Assembly (NCBI GenBank): GCA_002699125.1
Contig: PABI01000152.1
Location: 1 to 64,000, forward strand
Length of the DNA stretch: 64,000 nt
Direction: 5' to 3'
Source of the DNA: Anaerolineaceae bacterium
GTDB taxonomy: Bacteria; Chloroflexota; Anaerolineae; Promineifilales; Promineifilaceae
This document shows, one piece after another, positions 39,510 to 49,113 of the stretch (position 1 is the stretch's first letter; each line of letters opens with the position of its first letter). Position numbers and translations under genes: made by a program. The notes under the pieces were generated by a model. It ran no database searches, was not told where the DNA came from, and was given only the letters and a program-made list of their open reading frames with translations.

Positions 39510-41714
39510 CTAGGGTGTGGCCAGGTGACTGGCTAACGCGTCCACCATGCCGCTTCCATAGGCATTCGTGACGGTTTGCGGCGGGTCAGGCGGCGCGGCC
39601 GGTCGCGCGCCTGGACGTCCCGTCGCGCCGGTTTTCAGGAGGGTCAACGCCTCGGTTGCATTCAAGTCGGGCTTTTTGTCTAACATCAGGGCCACGACTC
39701 CGGCGACCAACGGGGCCGACATGCTCGTCCCGTCCTTAGGGATGAAGCGTATGCCGGATATCCAGGCCGCCGTGCGTGGCAGAATCGGCGGCGGTTCGGT
39801 TTCACAACTCTCGGCGGCATGGATGTTCACACCGGGTCCTGCGATATCGGGCTTTATGGCAATGGGGCTAAGCGAGCCGGGCGGATCGGAGAAATCTCGC
39901 AGCGGGCCGCGGGATGAAAAATCCGCAATCGCATGATGATCGACGTGCACAGACGCGCCATCCGTGTCGTTATAAGCGGCAACCGTAACCACATGTTGGC
40001 CCAGCGTATCGACGGCGGAACTGTCCGCTGTCAGGCCAGCGGTGACTTCGGCCGGCACGGGCGCCATCACGTCCTGCATCCGATCCGCTATCTCACAGGT
40101 GACCCCCTTGTGGCGAGCCCAGCCGTGACGAAGGCACATAGCAAAAACTTCAGTGCCCGCGGGCGCTGTGATTCTTACCTCATAGATTCCGGGCAAGTAA
40201 AGGACGTCGCTACCGATCTGTTTCGGCCTCAGCAACATCATAACCCTTTGGCGGTGGACCGTCCCGGCCGGATGGGCTACCAAAGGGTTGTCTTCGTGTT
40301 CCAACCGTACAGTATGGCGTGTGGTGGTAGGCGGATGTAGTACCGTCGTAAACGGGAATGGGGGATTCACCCTGAAGCTGGTTTCAAAAGTGTCGCCGAC
40401 CTCCTGATCGGCGTTGAAAGCCGTCTGATGGGGTAGCTTTACGGCGAACTTCACGGCCGTGGCCGGCGTCGCGCGCCGGTACCAAAAAATCACGCCAACC
40501 CACGGCGCATGCGTGTTTCGACCGCAGTTCTTCCACTTTTCGTCCAGTCCGCCGCGGCTATCTTTCAGTTCGATCGGTACGATCAGGCCACCCGCCGGTA
40601 TCGTGAACTTGGCGGTCTGTCGTCTGGCCGACGTGTCAAATGGCGGACCCGTCGCGCCGGAGTTGCCGCTCGATTTCACCACGATAGCGCCCGTTGGGAA
40701 CTGCAGCAGGCCACCATCCGCGGCTTGCGCCGGATCCAGGCGCCCGTCGATCCATCTCGCTTCCTCGTCGAGTCCGTCACCCGGTTCGAAGCTGCTGCCG
40801 AAGCTCATGTTAATGACCACCGGCTTGCCTAAGGCATGCGCGGTTCGCAAACAGTAGAGTACGGCGTCCCGAAAACGTTGCCCCGAACCGACCGCCGGCC
40901 CCACCGCCCCAGACGTCCCGTAATTGATCTTTTCCGGAACGTCCAGCAGCTTGACGGCGATAATATCTGCCTCGGGTGCTACACCCACTTTTTTGGCATC
41001 ACCGCCGGCCGGGAAGCGAACGCCTCCGGCGGCGATGGCCGCGACGTGCGTCCCGTGACCGTTACAATCCCTATGCATGAGCGCCGGCCCCCCGTTTATG
41101 GCCGCGTCGATTTCGGTGTCATCATACTCCACGCCGTAAGTCAAGGGGTCTGACTCCAACAGGGAAGGGCTGGGCGAGTCCGCTGGCACCGTGGCGACCA
41201 AACCCTGGTCCCAGATCCTGAGAATGCGCGTCTTCTTAGTGGGCGTGAGTTGGCTCATGAATGCAGGATGTGTGTGATCAATTCCGGTGTCGATCACGGC
41301 CACGATCACACCCGCGCCGGTGGCGTCGGCTACCTTGGTTAGTGCCGCGTCGGTAGTTTCTTCCTTGTGCCATAGCCCATCGCCGCCTGACCCAATAGTG
41401 CCCGGCGCGGAAGCCCGCGCGCGGATATCTCGAACGGCCGTATCCACTTCGATCTCCCTATCGTTGCCAGCAGCAATCCAGAGCACGCCCGGGTGCTCGA
41501 CCAGAGCAGGAATATCCTTAAACCACACGATGCCCCTCGCCTCGTTACCATATACTGCCATGGTTTCGAAGCCAAGTGCCTCAATTGCAGCCAGATCACC
41601 CTTGAATCGCAGACTGACGGAAATCCCAGCGCTTGCATCGTGTTGGGCGCCACTCTCTTCGAATGAACGCAGCGCTTGCAGGAGATTAAAATCAAGTTTT
41701 TTGGGGTCAGACAT
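39510..41714 (-). CDS. Subtilisin-like S8 serine protease, gene 1 of operon
   Basis: Catalytic motifs VIAVIDTGIDHTHP (Asp), DCNGHGTHVAAIAAGG (His), GTSMSAPLVAGVVALML (Ser); no obvious signal peptide. Confidence 0.92.
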   Translation of the reverse strand: MSDPKKLDFNLLQALRSFEESGAQHDASAGISVSLRFKGDLAAIEALGFETMAVYGNEARGIVWFKDIPALVEHPGVLWIAAGNDREIEVDTAVRDIRARASAPGTIGSGGDGLWHKEETTDAALTKVADATGAGVIVAVIDTGIDHTHPAFMSQLTPTKKTRILRIWDQGLVATVPADSPSPSLLESDPLTYGVEYDDTEIDAAINGGPALMHRDCNGHGTHVAAIAAGGVRFPAGGDAKKVGVAPEADIIAVKLLDVPEKINYGTSGAVGPAVGSGQRFRDAVLYCLRTAHALGKPVVINMSFGSSFEPGDGLDEEARWIDGRLDPAQAADGGLLQFPTGAIVVKSSGNSGATGPPFDTSARRQTAKFTIPAGGLIVPIELKDSRGGLDEKWKNCGRNTHAPWVGVIFWYRRATPATAVKFAVKLPHQTAFNADQEVGDTFETSFRVNPPFPFTTVLHPPTTTRHTVRLEHEDNPLVAHPAGTVHRQRVMMLLRPKQIGSDVLYLPGIYEVRITAPAGTEVFAMCLRHGWARHKGVTCEIADRMQDVMAPVPAEVTAGLTADSSAVDTLGQHVVTVAAYNDTDGASVHVDHHAIADFSSRGPLRDFSDPPGSLSPIAIKPDIAGPGVNIHAAESCETEPPPILPRTAAWISGIRFIPKDGTSMSAPLVAGVVALMLDKKPDLNATEALTLLKTGATGRPGARPAAPPDPPQTVTNAYGSGMVDALASHLATP

Positions 41715-42145
41715 CCTCTACCTCCAATTCGAGGAAGGCCAGTGAAACAGTTGTTGAATGGGGTTGTGTTTACTTTTCTCTACTTAAAGAGATGATGTAA
41801 TGTGGAGGTGTTGAAAGATTATTGATTATTGACGCAATGTATTGGTTATAAAAAAACAAAACCGCAAATAGGGTTACTACATCGGGTATTTCTCATAGAA
41901 CTACGGACTGACAAAATCGCAGGTACAATTTTAGAACAAAAACCACAACGAAAATTCAATAGCATGGTAAAGTAAATCCATTAGCGAAGTCAATTTTGCG
42001 AAACAATTCACAATACAGACTTCTAAAATCTATCCAGTATGTACTTATCGGTCTCTCGTGAATTCGACAAGGCATTAGTAGTTCTGAACTTTGCCCGTTT
42101 TGGAGAACAATAAGATATGATACTGAGCCAAAAGGAGTGAGGCTC

Positions 42146-42835
42146 ATGATCTTTCAATATACGTGGCAGCTAATTCTGGATAACAAGAAAACAGCCACCA
42201 GACGATTGATTAACCCGGGTGAAGAACTGCTGGACAATCCTAGACGCCTGGAAGTAAATGACCGTACTAAATGGCAGGTTGGTCGAAGCTACGCCATTCA
42301 GACGGGTCGAAGAAAAAAGTCAGTTGGGCGAATTGAAATAACGGACATTAAAAAAGAACCTCTTGGTCAAATGACGGCCGATGATGCCCTTGCAGAAGGC
42401 TTTTCATCCCTGGACGAGTTTCAACAAACCTGGATACAAATGCATGGCCACTATGATCCAGACCTGCCTGTTTGGGTCATCACCTTCGTGAAGGAAGCTA
42501 CCCTGGAAGATAAGGCCAAAGCCAAACGCCTTGAGCAGCAACAATGGTTGAAGCAAACAACCCTCGAGCAACACGAGAAGTTGACGACCGTTGGCCACGA
42601 ACTCAGCAAATGGAAGGCAGAAGAAGAGCTCCATTTGGAAGCCCGATGCACCAGATGTGAAGGATCTGTTACCGTTCTAGCTGGAGATAGACGTTCTATT
42701 AAGTATTCCTGGCTAATGAATGGAAACAGGTGTCTTGCGGACCATCCTGCTCAAATGGAAGCTGAAAGAATTAAGCGAAGAAAACTTCTAGCCAGAGTTT
42801 ACGCCATAATTCTGTCTGAAGATTGGGGTAAATAA
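42146..42835 (+). CDS. ASCH-like domain protein with C-terminal extension
   Basis: MIFQYTWQLILDNKKTATRRLI...YAIQTGRRKKSVGRIEITDIKKEPLGQMTADDALAEGFSSLDEFQQTW; aaaggag upstream of ATG 42146 (ORF track starts at GTG 42137). Confidence 0.65.
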   Translation: MIFQYTWQLILDNKKTATRRLINPGEELLDNPRRLEVNDRTKWQVGRSYAIQTGRRKKSVGRIEITDIKKEPLGQMTADDALAEGFSSLDEFQQTWIQMHGHYDPDLPVWVITFVKEATLEDKAKAKRLEQQQWLKQTTLEQHEKLTTVGHELSKWKAEEELHLEARCTRCEGSVTVLAGDRRSIKYSWLMNGNRCLADHPAQMEAERIKRRKLLARVYAIILSEDWGK

Positions 42836-42967
42836 GACATTTAATGCTTGGTGGTCGCCTGCGCGACCATGTTTGAGACACGCAATAAAACCAAAGGAAC
42901 TACACACATCGTGCATTTAAACCACTGTTCTTTTGCCAATTAAAGCTACAAATTGTGCGCTTCAATC

Positions 42968-43045
42968 TCTTCAGAACACTTCGCGGCCAAAAATAAGGGA
43001 GACTTGTCCTAAAAAATAGTTGGCAAATCATTCCTTTACGTCATG
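42968..43045 (-). repeat. Conserved 3' tail of DUF2637-wHTH copy 5
   Basis: tcttcagaacacttcgcggccaaaaataagggagacttgtcctaaaaaatagttggcaaatcatt. Confidence 0.7.
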
Positions 43046-43846
43046 CAGAACCCTCCAACCGAACTCATATTTTTCAATTGATCCAGCCACCTGCAATTCG
43101 GACAAGTACCCACCAACTGTCGACTTCGACCGTCCAATTTCAACAGCAAATTCGGACAATGTCGCGTTCGGTTTCGTTCGGATAATTGCCAACAGTTGTT
43201 GGATGGCTTCCTGTTTTTTTGTGGTTCGTTGCCGTCTTGCCCGTCCGATTGTGTCAGATTGGGGCGCTTTTGAGCCACTATTTCCGTTCGAGTGTACTTG
43301 GATCTCAGTTTTTAATTGGCCCTTTTGTTCGGTCAATCGTTCGATTTCCCCTTCCAATTTTTCAATTGTTTCCGTTCGGTTCTGAATAAGCATGTCCAAC
43401 TCGGATTCCTTTATCCGTATTTCTCGAACGATTTCAGCCAGACTGTTTTGTGCTTCCAGCCGAACGGCCGTTTCCTTCAGCTGGGCCAATAACAACTCAA
43501 AAGAAAGGAACAAAGCCACTGGGGGAATGGCGGCCAGAAACTGAGCCAGCAGCTCTTGGTGGGCATGAATGATATTCAACACTACACTCAACAAGGTAAA
43601 CCCAGAAACCAGCACCCAGGGATACACGGTTCGCTCTCGCGTCAGATTGGCTCGCAGGACACTCAGGCTGAAAACGATGATCGCACCATCTATGATGGCG
43701 GGATACAACCAGGCAATCGGGTCAGCAATGCCAATCTGCACCGCTAAATCCTTGAGGGATTCAAAGGACAGGAAGAAGGCACTGCCGGCCAGAAACAAGA
43801 CCAGCAGCGCCGAAACAAGGGAAATGAGGTGATTAATGCGCTGCAT
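43028..43846 (-). CDS. DUF2637-like 4-TM / coiled-coil / wHTH protein, repeat copy 5
   Basis: MQRINHLISLVSALL...ATLSEFAVEIGRSKSTVGGYLSELQVAGSIEKYEFGWRVL. Confidence 0.88.
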   Translation of the reverse strand: MQRINHLISLVSALLVLFLAGSAFFLSFESLKDLAVQIGIADPIAWLYPAIIDGAIIVFSLSVLRANLTRERTVYPWVLVSGFTLLSVVLNIIHAHQELLAQFLAAIPPVALFLSFELLLAQLKETAVRLEAQNSLAEIVREIRIKESELDMLIQNRTETIEKLEGEIERLTEQKGQLKTEIQVHSNGNSGSKAPQSDTIGRARRQRTTKKQEAIQQLLAIIRTKPNATLSEFAVEIGRSKSTVGGYLSELQVAGSIEKYEFGWRVLHDVKE

Positions 43847-44112
43847 GATTCACCTCGGTTTTCCCTGGATAGATGGGGAAAGTCAGGCTGAACGGGAAGT
43901 TCGTTTTAGTTTGATATTTGCGGGCAGATTGCTATCACATTGTTAGCACAAGCGAAAAATTCATAGCCCAATAGACAACATTAATTTGGACTCAGGCGAG
44001 TAGTAGCTTTGTTACCTGGAGGGGCAGTTTAACCCGTTATTTGACAGGCGCATCAATGATCTTCTTGGTGTATCAGTTTACACTAATTTTGGTGTCCCAA
44101 AAAACGCCCTCG
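43847..44112 (-). repeat. Conserved leader of DUF2637-wHTH copy 5
   Basis: Same leader; palindrome-like 43931-43947; ends cagtttacactaattttggtgtcccaaaaaacg. Confidence 0.8.
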
Positions 44113-44266
44113 TTACAGTTAAAGAGCAGCGAGAGTAAATAATCCAGTCCGAATACAAATGGTGAGGATCATTTCTACAATCATGACATTTGTCTGCTTG
44201 ATTTACCTCCCGGCTATTGTGCATAATGACGCTTGTCGCTAACAAATACGAGTTTGGGAGAATCAT

Positions 44267-45247
44267 ATGCAACGCATTTTCAATACTGTCGGTCGAGCAA
44301 GCAAATGGTATCTGGTCCGGGTCCGCAATAGAGGTGCGCGTGGCAAAATTGTCATAGGCCTAGGCCTGCTCATTGGCTTATGTATCTTACTGATCTCTTG
44401 TACATCTTCTGACCCAGTACCTGAATCGGAATCTGTTGCCGAAACGACTGACAATCGTTCTTCGAGTGAGGTTATAGATATTGTTGAATCAACTGAAACG
44501 CCGCCACCTACCAACACGCCACAACCAACAGCAACGCCTGAATCAGAACCATTAATCGAAATCGCTGTCAATTCCGCCAACATTCGCAGCGGGCCGGGCC
44601 AAGCGTATGAGCGTGAACGTGTTGCTTCTGGAGGAGAACAATTTGAAGTCCTGGCCACCAATGAAACGGGCGACTGGTACTTAATCGGCAACAATGGACG
44701 TGCTGTCGGTTGGATCGCCGCCAGCATTGTCACGCCAATCAACCCGGATGTTATCAATCAGGTAGCTGTCGCCGCTACGATACCGGCTTCTTCCGATGTT
44801 GCTCCCACAAATTCCCCGGCTACCGTTCCCCCTGCACTTACACCCACAACGGCGGTTGCCAATGTGCCGTCCACCGCGACCAGCCCGCCTGCGCCTACAA
44901 CGGCGGCAACCAGTGTGCCGCCCACCGCAACCAACCCGCCTGCGTCTCAACCCGGAGAGGTCGTCATCATTGGCGTCAATAAACGGGATGAGTTTGTTGA
45001 TCTGCAAAATTTAGGCGGCAGCCCGGTGGACCTGGCGGGATGGAGATTGGTTTCCGAGAAAGGAAATCAGGAATGTCCCCTGAGTGGTGTCATCCAGCCA
45101 AATGCAACGCTTCGGGTCTGGGCGATGGCCGAGGACTCAGCCAATAGCGGCTTCAATTGCGGGTTTGGCAACAATATCTGGAACAATAGTGATTCAGACC
45201 CAGCTGTCCTTTACAATGCCTCTGGCGTCGAAGTATCGAGACGTTAG
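44267..45247 (+). CDS. Lipoprotein-like protein with SH3b and lamin-tail-like (LTD) domains
   Basis: Lipobox-like LISC; SH3b NSANIRSGPGQAYERERVASGGEQFEVLATNETGDWYLIGNNGRAVGWIAASIV; LTD-like EFVDLQNLGGSPVDLAGWRL...NIWNNSDSDPAVLYN. Confidence 0.75.
   Translation: MQRIFNTVGRASKWYLVRVRNRGARGKIVIGLGLLIGLCILLISCTSSDPVPESESVAETTDNRSSSEVIDIVESTETPPPTNTPQPTATPESEPLIEIAVNSANIRSGPGQAYERERVASGGEQFEVLATNETGDWYLIGNNGRAVGWIAASIVTPINPDVINQVAVAATIPASSDVAPTNSPATVPPALTPTTAVANVPSTATSPPAPTTAATSVPPTATNPPASQPGEVVIIGVNKRDEFVDLQNLGGSPVDLAGWRLVSEKGNQECPLSGVIQPNATLRVWAMAEDSANSGFNCGFGNNIWNNSDSDPAVLYNASGVEVSRR
44846..44947 (+). repeat. 51-bp tandem repeat x2 in a Thr/Pro/Ala-rich linker
   Basis: acaacggcggttgccaatgtgccgtccaccgcgaccagcccgcctgcgcct followed by acaacggcggcaaccagtgtgccgcccaccgcaaccaacccgcctgcgtct. 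Confidence 0.85.
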
Positions 45248-45260
45248 GGTTGCGGCAACT

Positions 45261-46748
45261 ATGAAAGCCTCTCGCTCAATCTTTTTGACTGTCGCAGTAG
45301 CCATCCTGGTTTGTCTGTGGAGCCTGGTTGCTGTCGCCACACCTGGCGACCCCGCTCCGTATTTTACCGACAACCTGACTGCCACATCTGCCAGCACAAC
45401 CGTTACAAATATGGAGCAGGCATTGTTAGACCGCCTGAGTGCAGCCACCACCAGCATTGACGCTGCCCTGTATGAACTGGATAGAGTTTCAATTCGGGAC
45501 GCCCTGATCGCTGCTCACAATCGGGGCGTGCTTGTACGCGTCGTGACCGATGATGATGATGGCTATGTAGACAATGCTGTCCACTTCCAGGCATTAGAGT
45601 CAGCAGGCATCACCGTTGTCCATGACAATCGCTCATCATTGATGCACAACAAATTTATTGTTATCGACGGCCAATACGTTTGGACCGGGTCCACAAATTT
45701 AACCGACAACGGTCTGACCTTGAATCACAATAACAGCTTGCTGTTCGATGCCAGCAATGTGGCAACGATATTTACGATTGAGTTTGAGGAAATGTTTGAG
45801 AGTGGGCTGTTTGGCACGGCCAAGACCGATAATACCGTACACACCCTCACCTATGATGGCTCCGACCTGGAAATCTACTTCTCACCCTCTGATGGTGCCT
45901 TAACCGAGCTGATCGCCGAAGTTAACAATGCGCAATACACCATCGCTTTTTCCATCTTTTCGTTTACCGACGATGCCTTGCGAGACGCGCTGATTGCGGC
46001 TCGTAACCGTGGGGTGGTGGTGCGTGGTTTATGGGACACCCTTGGTGCAGGCAATCAATACTCGGAAGACGAGACGCTGTGCAGCGCTGGGGTCGCCCTC
46101 AAACGAGACACGTTTAGCGGCATTCTGCACAATAAATATATGATCATTGACGCCGGTAGCACCTCGCCAGTATTGGTGACTGGATCGATGAATTGGTCCA
46201 ATTCAGGGGAGAACAGCAATGACGAGAACACATTAATCTTCCATGATGCCGATGCGGTCGCTGCCTATGCCGGTGCCTGGGAGACGCTGTGGGATGCAAT
46301 TCCTTCAAGCGCTGGTTGTAATCTCGGTGGCACCATCTATCTCCCGATCGTTTTGTTGAGTGACCCTTCTTCAACGCCTACACCTACGCCGACGGCGCCA
46401 GCCAACGTGCAGATAACCATCATTGTCTATGATCCATCCGGCGATGATGTTGCCGGGGAGTATGTGACCATTACCAATCAGGGAGCGACTGCTGAGAATA
46501 TGACAGGTTGGGTGCTTTCGGATGTTGCCAGTACCGCTTATGTTTTCCCCAGCTTCTCGCTTGCTCCAAGTGCATCTGTTCGCGTGTGGACAAAATCCGG
46601 GACGGACTCTGTTACAGATTTATACTGGGGTCGCGGCAGTGCTATCTGGAATAATACAGGCGATACGGCCACGCTTCGAAATTCGAGCTCACAGGTAATC
46701 GACACCTGTACTTATAGTGGGGGAGGCGTATCGGCAAACTGCCCATAA
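45261..46748 (+). CDS. Secreted phospholipase D-like protein with two HKD-type motifs and C-terminal LTD-like domain
   Basis: Signal-like MKASRSIFLTVAVAILVCLWSLVAVA; HNKFIVIDGQYVWTGSTNLTDNG and HNKYMIIDAGSTSPVLVTGSMNWSNSGE; LTD-like C-terminus. ATG 45261 preferred over the track start at 45084. Confidence 0.82.
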   Translation: MKASRSIFLTVAVAILVCLWSLVAVATPGDPAPYFTDNLTATSASTTVTNMEQALLDRLSAATTSIDAALYELDRVSIRDALIAAHNRGVLVRVVTDDDDGYVDNAVHFQALESAGITVVHDNRSSLMHNKFIVIDGQYVWTGSTNLTDNGLTLNHNNSLLFDASNVATIFTIEFEEMFESGLFGTAKTDNTVHTLTYDGSDLEIYFSPSDGALTELIAEVNNAQYTIAFSIFSFTDDALRDALIAARNRGVVVRGLWDTLGAGNQYSEDETLCSAGVALKRDTFSGILHNKYMIIDAGSTSPVLVTGSMNWSNSGENSNDENTLIFHDADAVAAYAGAWETLWDAIPSSAGCNLGGTIYLPIVLLSDPSSTPTPTPTAPANVQITIIVYDPSGDDVAGEYVTITNQGATAENMTGWVLSDVASTAYVFPSFSLAPSASVRVWTKSGTDSVTDLYWGRGSAIWNNTGDTATLRNSSSQVIDTCTYSGGGVSANCP

Positions 46749-46812
46749 AAATCAGCTTGGTAGTCACGATGTTACACTCTTGATAAAGTTCAGTTCACAA
46801 TGTCAAAAGTCT

Positions 46813-46875
46813 TGTGTGTCATCAAAGGTTTTGGGACACTCCACGGTCAAAAACAAGGGGACTTGTCCATATGAA
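46813..46875 (-). repeat. Conserved 3' tail of DUF2637-wHTH copy 6
   Basis: tgtgtgtcatcaaaggttttgggacactccacggtcaaaaacaaggggacttgtcc. Confidence 0.65.
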
Positions 46876-46967
46876 CGGGTGCAAACCCAGCGGCCTGCAG
46901 ACCTTCCAATCGGGAAAATGGCTATCTTTCTAACCAGGGAATTCTATTTTGCATCGGGCTCGTGACT

Positions 46968-48530
46968 TTATGCGAATGCGCCAATTATTATGATGATAAC
47001 CATTAAGAATAGAAAAAGAACACCCAAAACCCCAATCATTGTGAAGCCCCATTTTTTCCATTTCTTTTGCACTTTCTGAAAATGCTCAACGCTGTCCCAT
47101 TGCTTGCTTCGCCAGGCCCATTCGTTGCCTTTCCAGCCTAGAAATAAGAAAGCCCCCATACTCACAAGAGGAAAGAAGAACAAAAAAGGTGATGCTATTA
47201 AGGCTAACGTGAGTGCAATCCAGGCGTTGTTGCCAATGCCCCAGATCCCACTTAACAAGAAAGCCCCCCAATTCCACTTTCCTTTGATTTCTTCCGGGAT
47301 TTCAGCCAGCTTGCCCTGGCCGGATGTGTTTGGCGACAGGGTCTGAAAGCTGTTTTTCCCTCTTTGTCTTGCCGTTCCGTGATTGTTGGCCGGCTCCCGG
47401 TGGACTTGGCCAGGCTCAGACGGGACGGGGCGCGAGGGTGGTTGCGGTGGTGGGGATGTTCGCTCTTCATGTCCGGTTCTTGAGAGCGCCCGCTGGGCGG
47501 CTAAGGACACCTTCCGGCTGTCATCATTCACAAGTTTTTCCAGGTAGAATCGCGCCGTATTGGCTTTCAGCGGGTCGTTGCTGTCGAGCAGCTGACTCAG
47601 GCCTATTATTGCTCCTTCCCTTTGCCAGCTGTGCGTGCTTTCCAACGCCTCGAGAAGTCCCTGGGGAAGCAGGTCAGGACGGGCTACCGGGTGAGGGTTG
47701 CGGGCAAGAAATATTTTTCCCTCCATTTGCAGAACCCTCCAGCCAGTCTGATCTTTTTCAATTAATTCAGCCGCCTGCAATTCGGACAAATATCCCCCAA
47801 TTGTCGATTTCGATCATCCGATTTCCCCTGCCAATTCGGACAATGTCGCGTTCGATTTTGTTTGGATAACTTCCAACAGCTGCTGCATGGCTTCCTGCTT
47901 TTTGGACGTTCGCTGGCGTCTTGCCCGTCCGATTGTGTCAGATTCGGACGCTTTTTGAACACCATTGCCGTTCGAGTGGTTCCTAATATCGGATTTCAGC
48001 TGGCTCTTCTGTTCGGTCAACCGTCCGATTTCTCCTTCCAGTTTTTCAATGGTTTCCGAACGCTCCCGTACGATTTTGTCTAACTCGGATTTTTTCTCCC
48101 GAACTTCCCGAACGATTTCGTCCAGACTGTTTTGAGCCTCTAACCGAACGGCCGTTTCCTTCAGCTGCGCCAATAACAACTCAAAAGACAGAAACAAGGC
48201 AATTGGCGGAATGGCAGCCAGAAACTGCGCCAGCAGCTCTTGTTGGGCATGGATGATGTTCAATACCACACTCAGCAAGGTGAACACAGAAACCAATACC
48301 CACGGATACACAGTCCGCTCTCGCGTCAGGTTGGCTCGCAGCACGCTCAAACTAAAGACAATAATCGCACCATCAATGATGGCTGGATACAGCCAGGCAA
48401 TTCCTTCACCAATACCAATCTGAACCGCCAAATCTCTGAGAGATTCAAAGGAGAGAAAGAAGGCACTGCCGGCCAGAAACAAGACCAGCAGTGCCGAAAC
48501 AAGGGAAATGAGGTGATTAATGCGCTGCAT
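46968..48530 (-). pseudogene. DUF2637-wHTH copy 6 with extra C-terminal HEAT-like and TM module; in-frame TGA at 47814-47816
   Basis: ORF 48530-47814 ends LAGEIG*; the next codons SKSTIGGYLSELQAAELIEKDQTGWRVLQ are in frame and continue the HTH, then ...REGAIIGLSQLLDSNDPLKANTARFYLEKL...PEEIKGKWNWGAFLLSGIWGIGNNAW... Confidence 0.8.
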
Positions 48531-48775
48531 GATTCACCTCTGTTTTCTCTGGATAGATGGGAAAAGCCAGGCTGAACGGGAAGTTTGGTTTGGTTTGATA
48601 TTTGCGGGCAAATTGCTATCACATTGTTGGCACAAGCGAAAAATTTATAATCCGATAGCCAGTTTGAATATGGACTCGGGCGAGTGTTTCCTCCGTTATC
48701 TGCTAGGCATTTTGACATCCTTGTTGTCTCAGTTTACACTGATTTTGGTGTCCAAAAAAGCGCTCGCACTACAGG
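48531..48775 (-). repeat. Conserved leader of DUF2637-wHTH copy 6
   Basis: Same leader; palindrome-like 48615-48631; ends cagtttacactgattttggtgtccaaaaaagcg. Confidence 0.8.
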
Positions 48776-49113
48776 ACTTTTTAGGTACATATCTGCGGTC
48801 TGATACTTGTAAAGTGGCGTCAACACAAGTAGAGTCCATCTTCAAAAATATAACAGACATTAGCCTAGTAGAAATTTGACAAATCGACTATAGTATTTGG
48901 CATACATTACTGAAGTCGTGCTGGTTAAAATTATCTTTACGGTAACTGAATTTCGAATTATGAACATGAAGCTACCCTATTCAGAATTGCAGTCAATATA
49001 ATGAAAATTTCAGTTAAACAAGGCAACGCTTTAAACTTCAAAGCCGATGTGCTGGCTTTAAAGTATGCGCAGTCTCTATATGGTGTGGAGCAGGTAATTG
49101 TTACCCAGTTATT

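Noticed and set aside
26105-41745. Many plus-strand ORFs of 60-265 aa inside the high-GC operon
   Set aside because: High GC lowers stop frequency; these overlap long coherent minus-strand genes and carry no recognisable motifs.
20649-47816. Stop-codon reassignment to explain both nonsense codons
   Set aside because: One is TAG and one TGA, and all other genes use normal stops; point mutation or sequencing error is simpler.
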